In this document: positions 11,121 to 20,190 of the stretch, piece after piece
Layout of the letters: every line of letters starts with the position of its first letter
How positions within the stretch are numbered: position 1 is the first letter of the stretch
NCBI GenBank assembly: GCA_965230045.1
Contig: OZ245940.1
Span: 1,116,001-1,180,000, forward strand
Direction: 5' to 3'
Source of the DNA: G963662905 sp965230045
Lineage (GTDB): Bacteria; Bacteroidota; Bacteroidia; Bacteroidales; WRLA01
Length of the DNA: 64,000 nt
Made by a program: the position numbers and the translations under genes
The notes under the pieces: generated by a model
What the model saw: the letters and a program-made list of their open reading frames with translations, nothing else
Told to the model about the DNA's origin: nothing
Databases searched by the model: none

Positions 11121-11128
11121 TACTTTTG
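11121..11128 (+). promoter_or_regulatory. -7 box for cinA
   Basis: TACTTTTG matches the Bacteroidota -7 consensus TAnnTTTG and lies 18 nt before the cinA ATG. A TTTG at 11104-11107 is closer than the usual -33 spacing, so the -33 element is uncertain. Confidence 0.45.
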
Positions 11129-11146
11129 CCGCAAAATTATTAAGCA

Positions 11147-12412
11147 ATGAATGCAGAAATTATCAGCATAGGCGATGAATTGCTGATCGGTCAGGTGATC
11201 GATTCCAATTCGGCCTGGATTGCCGAAAAACTTACGGAAGAAGGAATACGTGTTGTGCGGATTACCAGCATCAGCGATCAAAAGGACGAAATTTTTGAAG
11301 CCCTGGATGCGGCATCGCAAAAAGCAGATCTTGTTATGATGACAGGAGGCTTGGGCCCCACCGCCGACGATATCACCAAGCCTGCGCTTTGCGAATATTT
11401 CGATACGGAGCTGGAGTTTTATGAAGAAACCTATCAGTATATCGTGGAGATGTTCCGCAAGCGTAATTTCCCGATGACAGAAAGTAACCGCAATCAGGCA
11501 ATGCTGCCCAAAGATGCCCTTCATCTGAACAATTCGCAGGGAACGGCCAAGGGGATGTGGTTCGAAAAAGACGGCAAAGTATTCATCTCCATGCCGGGCG
11601 TGCCTTTCGAAATGAAAGCTATTGTTGCCGAAGAAGCCATTCCGGCCATCCGCAAAAGGTTTCAATTGCCCTTTATCTATAAAAAAACAGTGATGACCCA
11701 CGGCTTGGGCGAATCTTTTCTGGCCGAACGCATAAAAGACTGGGAAGCCGCATTGCCCAAAGGGGTGAAACTGGCTTATTTGCCACAACCCGGAATTGTA
11801 CGCATGCGCCTGAGCGCTTCGGGTGCAGACAAGGAAAAAGTGCGTATGCTGGTGGAAAGCGAGGTGGATAAACTGCTTCAGCTGATTCCTGAATTGGTTT
11901 TTGCTTATAATGACCAAACGATGGAAGAAACCCTGGGTATATTATTAAAAAATGCAGGCAAAACCCTGGCATTGGCCGAAAGTTGCACCGGTGGCTACCT
12001 TTCGCATCTGATTACATCTGTTCCGGGCTGTTCGGCTTACTATCTGGGATCAGTAACATCTTATGCTTATGATGTTAAGGAGCGTTTGCTGGATGTTTCC
12101 CATGAAACATTGATGGATGTGGGTGCCGTAAGCGAGGAAGTAATCAGGCAAATGGCCGAAGGGGCCAGGAAGAAACTGGGATCGGATTATGCTTTGGCTA
12201 CTTCCGGAATTGCAGGCCCTGATGGCGGTACAGAAGAAAAACCCGTTGGGACCATCTGGATTGCTTTGGCCGGGCCAAATGGAACTCAGGCAAAATTGTT
12301 GAGGTTGAGCAAGCACCGTTTTCGCAATATCCGCATGACGGCAATAAGCGCCCTGAATATGCTGCGCATGGAATTAATACAAAGTGCAGAAAAGCAGCAA
12401 TCTAAGCAGTGA
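11147..12412 (+). CDS. cinA: CinA, nicotinamide-nucleotide amidase / competence-damage protein
   Basis: 421 residues, full length for CinA. The N-terminal MoaB/MogA-like (MoCF) domain starts with AEIISIGDELLIGQV and contains MMTGGLGPTADD and the PGVPFEMK motif. The C-terminal CinA/PncC domain (from about residue 260) contains LALAESCTGGYLSHLIT, GAVSEEV and ATSGIAGPDGGTEEKPVGT. The C-terminal domain deamidates nicotinamide mononucleotide in pyridine-nucleotide recycling; the N-terminal domain of some family members has ADP-ribose pyrophosphatase activity. It starts 46 nt after the phosphatase gene but has its own -7 box. Confidence 0.97.
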   Translation: MNAEIISIGDELLIGQVIDSNSAWIAEKLTEEGIRVVRITSISDQKDEIFEALDAASQKADLVMMTGGLGPTADDITKPALCEYFDTELEFYEETYQYIVEMFRKRNFPMTESNRNQAMLPKDALHLNNSQGTAKGMWFEKDGKVFISMPGVPFEMKAIVAEEAIPAIRKRFQLPFIYKKTVMTHGLGESFLAERIKDWEAALPKGVKLAYLPQPGIVRMRLSASGADKEKVRMLVESEVDKLLQLIPELVFAYNDQTMEETLGILLKNAGKTLALAESCTGGYLSHLITSVPGCSAYYLGSVTSYAYDVKERLLDVSHETLMDVGAVSEEVIRQMAEGARKKLGSDYALATSGIAGPDGGTEEKPVGTIWIALAGPNGTQAKLLRLSKHRFRNIRMTAISALNMLRMELIQSAEKQQSKQ

Positions 12413-12514
12413 TGTTTTGTTCGGTGCAAAAAATCGTTTTTTTCGTTTGTTAATTCAAAAAAAATAACGTTCTTTGCACTCCGTTTTCAAAAACCCATTT
12501 TAAAAGGAAGAACG

Positions 12515-12754
12515 ATGTCAAAGATTTGTCAAATTACCGGGAAAAGGTTCATGGTTGGAAACAACGTTTCTCACTCAAATATTAAAACCAAAAGAAGGTT
12601 CAATATTAACCTGCATACAAAGAAATTTTATGTGCCAGAAGAGGATAAGTGGATAACACTCAGAGTTTCTGCTCATGGCCTGCGCAACATCAACAAAAAA
12701 GGTGTTTACGCATGTGTTAAAGAAGCCCGCGAAAAAGGTTTCCTGACTAAGTAA
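12515..12754 (+). CDS. rpmB: 50S ribosomal protein L28
   Basis: 79 residues, the usual length of bacterial L28. It begins MSKICQITGKRFMVGNNVSH and has the conserved TKRRFNINLHTKKF and KWITLRVSAHGLR segments. It is a structural protein of the large ribosomal subunit. A purine-rich AAAGGAAG precedes the ATG. An intrinsic terminator follows 25 bp after the stop, so the gene is monocistronic here; rpmG, which often follows rpmB in this phylum, is not next to it. Confidence 0.98.
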   Translation: MSKICQITGKRFMVGNNVSHSNIKTKRRFNINLHTKKFYVPEEDKWITLRVSAHGLRNINKKGVYACVKEAREKGFLTK

Positions 12755-12779
12755 GATTATTATTACTACACGATATAAA

Positions 12780-12809
12780 GCTGTTGTTTGAAAAAACAAC
12801 GGCTTTTTT
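12780..12809 (+). terminator. Intrinsic terminator after rpmB
   Basis: Inverted repeat GCTGTTGTTT/AAACAACGGC followed by six T residues, 25 bp downstream of the rpmB stop. Confidence 0.9.
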
Positions 12810-13007
12810 CGTTTGTGCTTGCCTGTCCGGGTGGCACTTTGCGGTCAATAATAAGTGTTTCAAATAATAAGTGTGCTTGGAGCCCGTTTCATAATCTGGG
12901 CTGGACTTGCACATACAATTTATTTTGTAAATCGATCTAAAGCCTATAATAATAAAACATGGCTATATTTGTGGCCGGCAACATTTTAGCATAAAGAAAT
13001 TATCGTT

Positions 13008-15545
13008 TTGAAAAATATATATACAGCCTGTTTATTACTGATTTTCAGTTTGTTGATTAATGTTGTGCTCCTGGCGCAGGAGAATGCAGTGGTGCACGGC
13101 ATCATAAAAAATGAAAAAAACAAGGCTGTGGAGCTTGCAAATATTGCCATTGAAGGCTTTCCGGGCGGCACAACCAGCAACCAAAAAGGGGCATTTACCC
13201 TGGAAGTCCCTGCCGGAAAAATCAACCTGCTGGTGAGTTACGTGGGATATAATGCCTTGAGCGTTCCCTTAAACCTTAAAGCCGGGGAGCAGAAAATGCT
13301 GCGCCTCGAACTGACGCTCTCCACTACAAATTTGCCTGGCCTGATTATCGAAGACCGTCAGGTGCGCTCATCAACGCTTACACCTATTTCGCCTAAAGAA
13401 GCTACGGTAATCCCTTCCATGTCGGGCAATGCCATTGAAGCCCTTGTGCAGACACAAATCGGTGTTTCTTCCAATAACGAACTGAGTTCGCAGTATTCGG
13501 TGCGTGGAGGAAACTATGATGAAAACCTGGTGTATGTTAATGATATTGAGATTTATAAACCTTTTCTCGTGCGCTCCGGCCAGCAGGAAGGATTGAGCTT
13601 TCTGAATTCTGATCTGGTTTCTTCCATTCTTTTCTCTGCCGGTGGTTTTCAGGCGCGCTATGGCGATAAAATGTCGTCGGTGCTGGATATCAAATACAAA
13701 CGTCCGGAAAAATTTGCCGGATCGGTAAACCTGAGCCTTCTGGGAGGCGGCCTGCATCTCGAAGGGGCTACAAAAAACAAAAAGCTTTCCTACCTTTTTG
13801 GTGCGCGCCAGAAATCAAACCAATACCTGCTTTCCAGCTTGCAGACCAAAGGCGAATACCGCCCGTCTTTTACCGATGTACAGGGAATGCTGATGTACAA
13901 AATCAATCCGAAATGGGAAGTTTCTGTGCTCGGGAATTTTGCCAATAATTCCTATAAACTGGTTCCCGAAGACCGCCAGACGGATTTTGGTACAGTACAG
14001 GAAGCCTATCGCCTTAGCATTTATTTTGAAGGTCAGGAAAATGATAAGTTCCAAAATTATACCGGAGCGGCTACTGTGCGCTTTAAGCCTCAGGAAAACC
14101 TTAGCCTGAAGCTGATTGCCAGTACCTTTCATACCGATGAACAGGAAAATTATGACCTGCTCGGGCAATACTGGATCGGACGTCTCGAAACACAGGCCGG
14201 CAGCGAAACTTTTGGTGAAGTTGTGGAAGCCAATGGCGTAGGTTCTTATTTGAATCATGCGCGTAATAAACTGGTTGCCAATGTGTATAATATTGAACAC
14301 CGCGGATTGCTCAATATCGATGAAAATATTTTTGAATGGGGCTTCCGCTATCAGCATGAGGATATCACGGATCATCTCAATGAGTGGGAAATGATAGATT
14401 CTGCCGGTTTTAGCTTGCCCCGTCCTGCCGATTCAATCGGATATACCGTTCCGGATTTACAAAACATCCAGCCACTTGTTTTAAACGATGTCATCAAAAC
14501 GGATATCGACTTACAATCCAACCGTTATACAGGTTTTGTTCAGGGCAGCTGGACTTTTCCGGCCAGCGATATTACCCTAACTGCCGGTTTGCGTGGAAAT
14601 TACTGGGATGTGAACAAGCAGTTTTTACTCAGCCCGCGCGCTAATATTGCCTGGAAACCCAATTGGGAAAGGGATGTGATGTTCCGTTTCTCCACAGGAT
14701 ATTATTATCAGCCGCCTTTTTACCGCGAGCTGAGAAATGATAAAGGCGAGATTAATAAAGACCTTAAAGCCCAGACTTCCATTCATTTCGTTGCCGGAAT
14801 GGACTGGAATTTTATGGCCTGGGGACGCCCTTTTAAATTTGTTTCAGAAGCCTATTACAAATATCTCGACAACCTGATCCCTTATGTGGTTGATAATGTG
14901 CGTCTGCGTTATTCCGCTGAGAATCTGGCATATGGATATGCTGCCGGTATCGATTTTAAAATAAATGGAGAATTTGTAAAAGGCGTGGATTCCTGGGCCA
15001 GCCTTTCGATTATGAAAACCGAGGAGGATATCGAGAATGATTTTTATTTCGATTATCTCAATGCCGAAGGTGAAGTTATTATTCCCGGATATACAGAAGA
15101 TCAGACGGTTGTGGACAGCGTGCGTATTGAGCCGGGCTTTATTCCACGTCCAACGGATCAACGCGTAAGTTTTAGTTTGTTTTTCCAGGATTACCTGCCC
15201 GGAAATCCTACCTGGCGGATGCAGTTACGCCTGGTTTTTGGTACAGGATTGCCTTTCGGCCCGCCAAAATCAGAGAAATACGAACAAACATACCGTATGC
15301 CTGCTTATCGTAGGGTGGATATTGGTTTTTCAAAAGAGTTGGTGGGCGAAAATACCCGCGATATAAAAACAGGACCCTTCCGTTTTATAAAGTCCGCTTT
15401 TGTTACCGCTGAGGTTTTTAACCTGCTGCAATTTTCCAATACAGTTTCTTACCTCTGGGTAACCGATGTGACCGGACGTAAATATGCCGTGCCCAACTAC
15501 CTTACCCCGCGCCAGTTGAATGTGCGCCTGGTGGTTAATTTTTAG
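13008..15545 (+). CDS. TonB-dependent outer-membrane receptor with carboxypeptidase-regulatory-like domain
   Basis: 845 residues from a TTG start. Signal peptide (about 1-23, ending LLAQ), then a carboxypeptidase-D-regulatory-like domain (ENAVVHGIIKNEKNKAVELA, GTTSNQKGAFTLEV, YVGYNALSV; about 25-105), a plug domain (about 115-235, with SVRGGNYDENLVYVNDIEIY and GGFQARYGDKMSSVLDI) and a beta-barrel ending in aromatic-rich LNVRLVVNF. Such receptors import large substrates across the outer membrane using TonB energy. No SusD-like partner is adjacent, so it is not a standard Sus pair; substrate unknown. The TTG start is chosen because it directly precedes the signal peptide and no in-frame ATG lies close by. 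Confidence 0.9.
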   Translation: MKNIYTACLLLIFSLLINVVLLAQENAVVHGIIKNEKNKAVELANIAIEGFPGGTTSNQKGAFTLEVPAGKINLLVSYVGYNALSVPLNLKAGEQKMLRLELTLSTTNLPGLIIEDRQVRSSTLTPISPKEATVIPSMSGNAIEALVQTQIGVSSNNELSSQYSVRGGNYDENLVYVNDIEIYKPFLVRSGQQEGLSFLNSDLVSSILFSAGGFQARYGDKMSSVLDIKYKRPEKFAGSVNLSLLGGGLHLEGATKNKKLSYLFGARQKSNQYLLSSLQTKGEYRPSFTDVQGMLMYKINPKWEVSVLGNFANNSYKLVPEDRQTDFGTVQEAYRLSIYFEGQENDKFQNYTGAATVRFKPQENLSLKLIASTFHTDEQENYDLLGQYWIGRLETQAGSETFGEVVEANGVGSYLNHARNKLVANVYNIEHRGLLNIDENIFEWGFRYQHEDITDHLNEWEMIDSAGFSLPRPADSIGYTVPDLQNIQPLVLNDVIKTDIDLQSNRYTGFVQGSWTFPASDITLTAGLRGNYWDVNKQFLLSPRANIAWKPNWERDVMFRFSTGYYYQPPFYRELRNDKGEINKDLKAQTSIHFVAGMDWNFMAWGRPFKFVSEAYYKYLDNLIPYVVDNVRLRYSAENLAYGYAAGIDFKINGEFVKGVDSWASLSIMKTEEDIENDFYFDYLNAEGEVIIPGYTEDQTVVDSVRIEPGFIPRPTDQRVSFSLFFQDYLPGNPTWRMQLRLVFGTGLPFGPPKSEKYEQTYRMPAYRRVDIGFSKELVGENTRDIKTGPFRFIKSAFVTAEVFNLLQFSNTVSYLWVTDVTGRKYAVPNYLTPRQLNVRLVVNF

Positions 15546-15596
15546 TGCTCTGAATAATCAACCTCATTCAGTCCTGCGCTTATTCCCTGATTTTAA

Positions 15597-15604
15597 TAAA
15601 TTTG
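15597..15604 (+). promoter_or_regulatory. -7 box for pyrH
   Basis: TAAATTTG fits TAnnTTTG and lies 78 nt before the pyrH ATG, after the TonB receptor stop. It supports the internal ATG at 15682 over the much longer open frame that would begin inside the receptor gene. Confidence 0.5.
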
Positions 15605-15681
15605 CATTCGGTTTTCCGGTGACGGGAAAAATCTCTTGTCCCGAAAACCGGATACTTGAATTTGAACCAAAGAAACAAGAA

Positions 15682-16389
15682 ATGAAATATCAAAGAGTAT
15701 TATTGAAACTGAGTGGAGAGGCTCTTATGGGCGACCAGCAATATGGTGTTGACCCAAAGCGCCTGAACGATTATGCAGAAGAAATAAAGTCCATCACACA
15801 AAAGGGCGTACAGGTGGCCATTGTGATTGGCGGTGGGAATATTTTCCGCGGATTGCAGGGCGCCAGTAAAGGCATGGACCGTGTGCAAGGCGATTATATG
15901 GGCATGTTGGCCACCGTAATCAACAGCATGGCTTTGCAGGGCGCACTCGAAAGTGCCGGAGTAAAAACCAAACTGCTGGGCGGTCTTGAAATACAGCCTT
16001 TTGCCGAAAGTATGAGCCGCAAAAAAGCTATCGACTACCTCGAAGCCGGAAATGTGTGCGTCATCAGCGGAGGAACAGGAAACCCGTATTTCACAACCGA
16101 TACGGCCTCAGCTTTGCGCGGTGTGGAAATTAAAGCCGAAATCATGCTCAAAGGCACACGCGTGGATGGAATTTATACCGCAGATCCGGAAAAAGACCCA
16201 ACAGCCACAAAATTTGCCAGCATCAGCTATGATGAAGCTTATGAAAAAGGTTTGAAAATTATGGATCTTACAGCCTTTACGCTTTGCCGTGAAAACGATT
16301 TGCCTATGTATGTTTTTGATATGAACACAAGGGGAAATCTCCTTAAAGTTATTGAAGGTGAGGAGATTGGAACTTTAGTTCATAAATAA
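15682..16389 (+). CDS. pyrH: UMP kinase
   Basis: 235 residues, normal for bacterial UMP kinase. It phosphorylates UMP to UDP in pyrimidine synthesis, acting as a cytoplasmic hexamer. Typical amino-acid-kinase-fold motifs are present: RVLLKLSGEAL at the N-terminus, VAIVIGGGNIFRG, DYMGMLATVINSMALQ, the FTTDTASALR segment, and LKGTRVDGIYTADPEKDP. The open frame extends upstream to 15520 but the family start is the ATG at 15682. frr, a frequent neighbour of pyrH, does not follow; a DPP-IV gene starts 23 nt later and may be cotranscribed. Confidence 0.97.
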   Translation: MKYQRVLLKLSGEALMGDQQYGVDPKRLNDYAEEIKSITQKGVQVAIVIGGGNIFRGLQGASKGMDRVQGDYMGMLATVINSMALQGALESAGVKTKLLGGLEIQPFAESMSRKKAIDYLEAGNVCVISGGTGNPYFTTDTASALRGVEIKAEIMLKGTRVDGIYTADPEKDPTATKFASISYDEAYEKGLKIMDLTAFTLCRENDLPMYVFDMNTRGNLLKVIEGEEIGTLVHK

Positions 16390-16412
16390 TTCTAACCCCA
16401 AATTAATTTATT

Positions 16413-18674
16413 ATGTACAGTTTTACATTTAAAAGCAAGATTGCACTGGCTTTGGCTTTCCTGTTTATTACAATGGGATTGCACGCTCAAAGCGACAGCA
16501 GTCAATTATCACTTCAACGGATTTTTGCTTCCGGTGAGTTTTTCCCTGAATTTTTTCAGGGCGCACGCTGGATGGACGATGGCAATAGCTACAGCAGCCT
16601 CGAAGCATCTGAGAAGTTTGGACGCGCTGCGGTGGATATTGTAAAGTACGAAACCAAAAGCGGCGACCGCGAAGTGCTGGTTTCCGCTGAAAAGCTCATC
16701 CCGGAAGGTGCAGAAAATCCGCTCTACATTGAGGATTATGAGTGGTCGGAAAACAAGGACATGCTCCTGCTTTTCACCAACAGCAAACGGGTTTGGCGCT
16801 ACAACACCAAAGGGGATTACTGGATCCTTTTTCCCGAAACAGGAAAATTGATGCAGCTGGGCAAAGGCTTGCCGGCTTCCAGCCTGATGTTTGCAAAATT
16901 CTCTCCCGATAACAGCCGCGTGGCTTATGTAAGCGGTCACAATCTTTATGTGGAAAATATCGCTGATGGGAAAATCACCCAGCTGACTTTCAACGGATCG
17001 GAAGACCTGATCAACGGAACATTCGACTGGGCTTATGAAGAAGAATTCCACGCCCGCGACGGTTTTCGCTGGAGCCCCGATGGCAAGCATATCGCATACT
17101 GGCAACTGGATGCTTCCAAAATCCGCGATTTCCTGATGATCAATAATACCGATTCGATTTATTCTTATACCATTCCGGTTGAATATCCCAAAGTGGGCGA
17201 AGATCCATCATCCTGCCGCATTGGCAGCATTCCTGCCGAAGGTGGTGAAACCGTTTGGATGCAGATTCCCGGCGATCCGGTGCAAAACTATCTGCCCCGT
17301 ATGATGTGGTCTGAAGACAGCCGCGACATCATGGTGCAACAGCTCAACCGCAAGCAAAACGAGATGACGGTTTATGCCTGCAATGCCCTTAATGGAAAAG
17401 CTGAGGCGATTTACAAAGAAAGCGATGAAGCCTGGATTGATGCCGTGGATGACTGGATGTGGCTGAATGATGGAGAAGATTTTACCTGGATCAGCGAAAA
17501 AGACGGCTGGCGCAAACTCTACATCATTTCCCGCGACGGAAAAAAAGAAGAAAAGGTACTGAAAGAGTATTTTGACCTGATCAGTGTGCTCGATATCGAC
17601 CCGAAGAAAGGTTATGTGTATTTCATCGCATCGCCCGATAATGCCACACAGCGCTACCTTTATCGCGTAAAACTCGATGGCAAAAAGCCTGCCGAGCGCC
17701 TGACGCCTGACGATCAGCCCGGAACACATTCTTACCAAATCGCTGATGGCGGAAAGTATGCATTCCATACGTTATCCGATTTCAATAATCCTCCTTATAC
17801 CGAATTGATCAGCCTGCCGAAACACAAAAGCCTGAGAAATCTTGCTTCCAATGAGCGTGCTGTAGCTGCCATAAATAGTTTGGAATTGCCTTCAACAGAG
17901 TTTTTCCAGATTACAACCGAAGATGATGTAACAATGGATGGATACATCATCAAGCCACCAAATTTTGATGAAAGCAAAAAATATCCTGTGCTTTTCCATG
18001 TCTATGGTGAGCCTGCCAGCCAAACAGCTACCGATAGCTGGGGCTATTTCCAGAGCATGTGGCATAGGATGCTGGCCCAAGATGGATATATCGTGATTTC
18101 ATTAGATAACCGGGGAACGCCTGCGCCAAAAGGAAAAGAATGGCGCAAAAGCATTTACCGCAAAATTGGTGTGATCAATTCGCGCGACCAGGCAATGGCG
18201 GCGAAGAAAATCCTGGAATGGCCTTTCGTAGATCCTGAGCGTGTTGCTGTTTGGGGCTGGAGCGGTGGCGGTTCCATGACACTCAACCTGCTGTTCCGCT
18301 ATCCGGAAATTTATAAAGCAGGAATGTCGGTAGCTCCAGTGGCCAATCAGTTGCTTTACGATAATATTTATCAGGAACGCTATATGGGCGTGCCCTGGGA
18401 AAACAAAGAAGATTTTGTGGAAGGCAGCCCATTGACTTATGCAAAAAATCTGGAAGGAGAACTGCTGCTGATGCACGGAACAGGTGATGACAATGTGCAT
18501 TACCAAAATGCGGAAGTGCTGATCAATGAACTGGTGAAGCATAATAAACTTTTCCAGGTAATGCCTTATCCCAACCGTTCGCACGGTATTTATGAAGGAC
18601 GTGGCACAACTATGCACGTATACAATACACTGACGCACTTCCTGAAAGACAAAATTGAAGCCGGAGGGAAATAA
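16413..18674 (+). CDS. Dipeptidyl peptidase IV family serine peptidase (S9B)
   Basis: 753 residues with a signal peptide (cleavage probably after HAQ, about residue 26), an N-terminal beta-propeller (about 50-490) and a C-terminal alpha/beta hydrolase. The catalytic triad can be placed: Ser617 in GWSGGGS, Asp692 in HGTGDDNVH, His724 in NRSHGI. The propeller contains the paired Glu motif (DWAYEEEF) that binds the substrate N-terminus in DPP-IV. It should remove X-Pro or X-Ala dipeptides from peptides in the periplasm, as in peptide-feeding Bacteroidota. It lies 23 nt after pyrH and ends with a strong terminator. Confidence 0.95.
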   Translation: MYSFTFKSKIALALAFLFITMGLHAQSDSSQLSLQRIFASGEFFPEFFQGARWMDDGNSYSSLEASEKFGRAAVDIVKYETKSGDREVLVSAEKLIPEGAENPLYIEDYEWSENKDMLLLFTNSKRVWRYNTKGDYWILFPETGKLMQLGKGLPASSLMFAKFSPDNSRVAYVSGHNLYVENIADGKITQLTFNGSEDLINGTFDWAYEEEFHARDGFRWSPDGKHIAYWQLDASKIRDFLMINNTDSIYSYTIPVEYPKVGEDPSSCRIGSIPAEGGETVWMQIPGDPVQNYLPRMMWSEDSRDIMVQQLNRKQNEMTVYACNALNGKAEAIYKESDEAWIDAVDDWMWLNDGEDFTWISEKDGWRKLYIISRDGKKEEKVLKEYFDLISVLDIDPKKGYVYFIASPDNATQRYLYRVKLDGKKPAERLTPDDQPGTHSYQIADGGKYAFHTLSDFNNPPYTELISLPKHKSLRNLASNERAVAAINSLELPSTEFFQITTEDDVTMDGYIIKPPNFDESKKYPVLFHVYGEPASQTATDSWGYFQSMWHRMLAQDGYIVISLDNRGTPAPKGKEWRKSIYRKIGVINSRDQAMAAKKILEWPFVDPERVAVWGWSGGGSMTLNLLFRYPEIYKAGMSVAPVANQLLYDNIYQERYMGVPWENKEDFVEGSPLTYAKNLEGELLLMHGTGDDNVHYQNAEVLINELVKHNKLFQVMPYPNRSHGIYEGRGTTMHVYNTLTHFLKDKIEAGGK

Positions 18675-18700
18675 GCCGTTCTTTTCACGAAAATATAAAT

Positions 18701-18729
18701 GCCACGGGTTTTTGCTCGTGGCTTTTTTT
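18701..18729 (+). terminator. Intrinsic terminator after the DPP-IV gene
   Basis: GCCACG...CGTGGC stem followed by seven T residues, 26 bp after the stop; it also lies just past the end of the convergent ATPase gene. Confidence 0.9.
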
Positions 18730-18736
18730 GTGGCCA

Positions 18737-19945
18737 TCAACACAAAAGCCCGAAAACCCAAAGTGGAATACTGTTGGCTATCCCAATTTCAACATCATCT
18801 TTTACCACAAAAGCATTCTCAAGCTCTTTAATCTGTTCTTTCTTTTTATTCTTTCCGCCAATCTCAAAAGTATATTGATCGTCGATGATGAAATCACCTG
18901 TTTTGGGTATGGCGATTTCATGCAAATGGCTGAGCTGGGAAATAAAAAACGACTCGCGGATATTGCCGGCGTCGGGTCTGTCGATGCTCAGGGCATAGCT
19001 TAAGTTTGGGTTGTTTAGCCAAATTTTGTCAGGCTTGTTTAAGGTACTGATGCTTTTGCTTTGTTTGTACAAAATATGAATGAGCTCGGCTTTGTGCAGC
19101 ATTTGCAAAGCTTGTACCAATGCATTCCTGTTCAGCCCGACTTGCTCACTTAATCTGCTGATATTCGGTGTATAGGGAACATTGACAGAGAGCACATAAA
19201 GCAATATTTTGATTTTCACAATATTAGCATACTCAATGGCTTTCACTGCGGGCAGGTCAACTTCAAGAATTACATTGATGATGTTTTTTATCTGTTGGTA
19301 ATAGTCTTCCTCATGATCATTGTAGAAAGGATATGCACCCGTCTTTTTATATGAGGAAAAATATTTCAGAGGTTTGAAATTATGGGATAATTCCAGACTG
19401 ATTTTTTCATGATCGCTTAAAATGCTGTTTAAGGAAAGAGTTGGCAGCTTGATGTTATGATAGAAGAGCAGATATTCCCTGAAAGAGAGCTCTTTTAAAA
19501 CATAACTAATGGTCCTGCGGCTCAGATCGGCTTCTCCTTTATATATATCCAATATCGAAGATGAGGAAAAGATGATGCGTAAATCAGGGAAGTCGTCATA
19601 AATCAATTTTAACTCCCTTGACCAGCCCGGGTATTTGTGAACTTCATCAAGGAGCAAAAGGCGGCCTCCCTGTTTTTCAAAATCTTCAGCAAGCTGATAA
19701 AGCGTATTGCCCACAAAAAACAGGTCGTCCAAGGCCACATACAGGCAATGGTCGGCTTTTTCCTGGGCTGCTATTTGTAGCAAAAGGGTTGTTTTTCCGC
19801 TTCCTCTTGCTCCTAAAATACTGATTTGTTTGTTGTTATAATTGATTTGATCGTATAGGTAGCGTTTAAAATTTTGGGGTGTATTTTGGATCTTGCGCCT
19901 CGATTTCAGTATTAGGGTTTCCATAATTGCTTTTTTAGGTTTCAA
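18737..19945 (-). CDS. AAA_14/DUF4143-type ATPase (first of a divergent pair)
   Basis: Up to 402 residues. P-loop ATPase of the AAA_14 kind: Walker A GARGSGKT at about 45-52, Walker B LLLLDE at about 96-101, a sensor-like IIFSSSS segment, then a winged-helix-like middle (LSEQVGLNRNALVQALQML) and a C-terminal region like DUF4143, ending with a nuclease-like FIIDDQYTFEIGGKNK. The family is common in Bacteroidota and archaea and its role is not established. An ATG at 19924 (METLIL) is an alternative start and could be the true one, since neither has a clear ribosome binding site. Three palindromes at 32-bp spacing lie directly upstream. It diverges from a second ATPase of the same type. Confidence 0.85.
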   Translation of the reverse strand: MKPKKAIMETLILKSRRKIQNTPQNFKRYLYDQINYNNKQISILGARGSGKTTLLLQIAAQEKADHCLYVALDDLFFVGNTLYQLAEDFEKQGGRLLLLDEVHKYPGWSRELKLIYDDFPDLRIIFSSSSILDIYKGEADLSRRTISYVLKELSFREYLLFYHNIKLPTLSLNSILSDHEKISLELSHNFKPLKYFSSYKKTGAYPFYNDHEEDYYQQIKNIINVILEVDLPAVKAIEYANIVKIKILLYVLSVNVPYTPNISRLSEQVGLNRNALVQALQMLHKAELIHILYKQSKSISTLNKPDKIWLNNPNLSYALSIDRPDAGNIRESFFISQLSHLHEIAIPKTGDFIIDDQYTFEIGGKNKKKEQIKELENAFVVKDDVEIGIANSIPLWVFGLLC

Positions 19946-19959
19946 ATATATGAATATTT

Positions 19960-20040
19960 TGCTTCCATCAATAGCATTTTAAGGATTATATTGCTTTTAT
20001 TAATAGCAAAAAAATGATTTAACTGCTTTTTTAAAAAGCA
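19960..20040 (-). promoter_or_regulatory. Operator-like triplet 1: TGCT-N9-AGCA, period 32 bp
   Basis: Three 17-bp imperfect palindromes TGCT-N9-AGCA begin at 19960, 19992 and 20024, exactly 32 bp apart, starting 15 bp upstream of the minus-strand ATPase start. The intervening 15 bp are AT-rich and not conserved. The regular spacing (about three helical turns) puts all three on one DNA face. Probably a cooperative binding array for that gene's own product or a dedicated regulator (inference). Confidence 0.75.
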
Positions 20041-20070
20041 AATATTGATATCAGACTTTTGAAAAATGCA

Positions 20071-20160
20071 AATTGCGTCACTTGAATGACTGAATTAATA
20101 TAAATTCCGTCATCGTCGTGACTGAATTTTATTAAATTAAGTCATCGGTGTGACGGAATT
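20071..20160 (+). promoter_or_regulatory. Operator-like triplet 2: AATT-N2-GTCA-N6-TGAC-N2-AATT, period 32 bp
   Basis: Three 26-bp palindromes at 20071-20096, 20103-20128 and 20135-20160 share the form AATTnnGTCA-N6-TGACnnAATT and repeat exactly every 32 bp. The last ends 3 bp before a -7 box and 30 bp before the plus-strand ATPase ATG, so occupancy would be expected to affect that promoter. The sequence differs completely from triplet 1 although number and spacing are the same. Confidence 0.8.
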
Positions 20161-20163
20161 TTA

Positions 20164-20171
20164 TATATTTG
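20164..20171 (+). promoter_or_regulatory. -7 box for the plus-strand ATPase
   Basis: TATATTTG fits TAnnTTTG, 19 nt before the ATG at 20191 and directly after the third palindrome. Confidence 0.5.
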
Positions 20172-20190
20172 TATCCTAAACATTCAGGTC

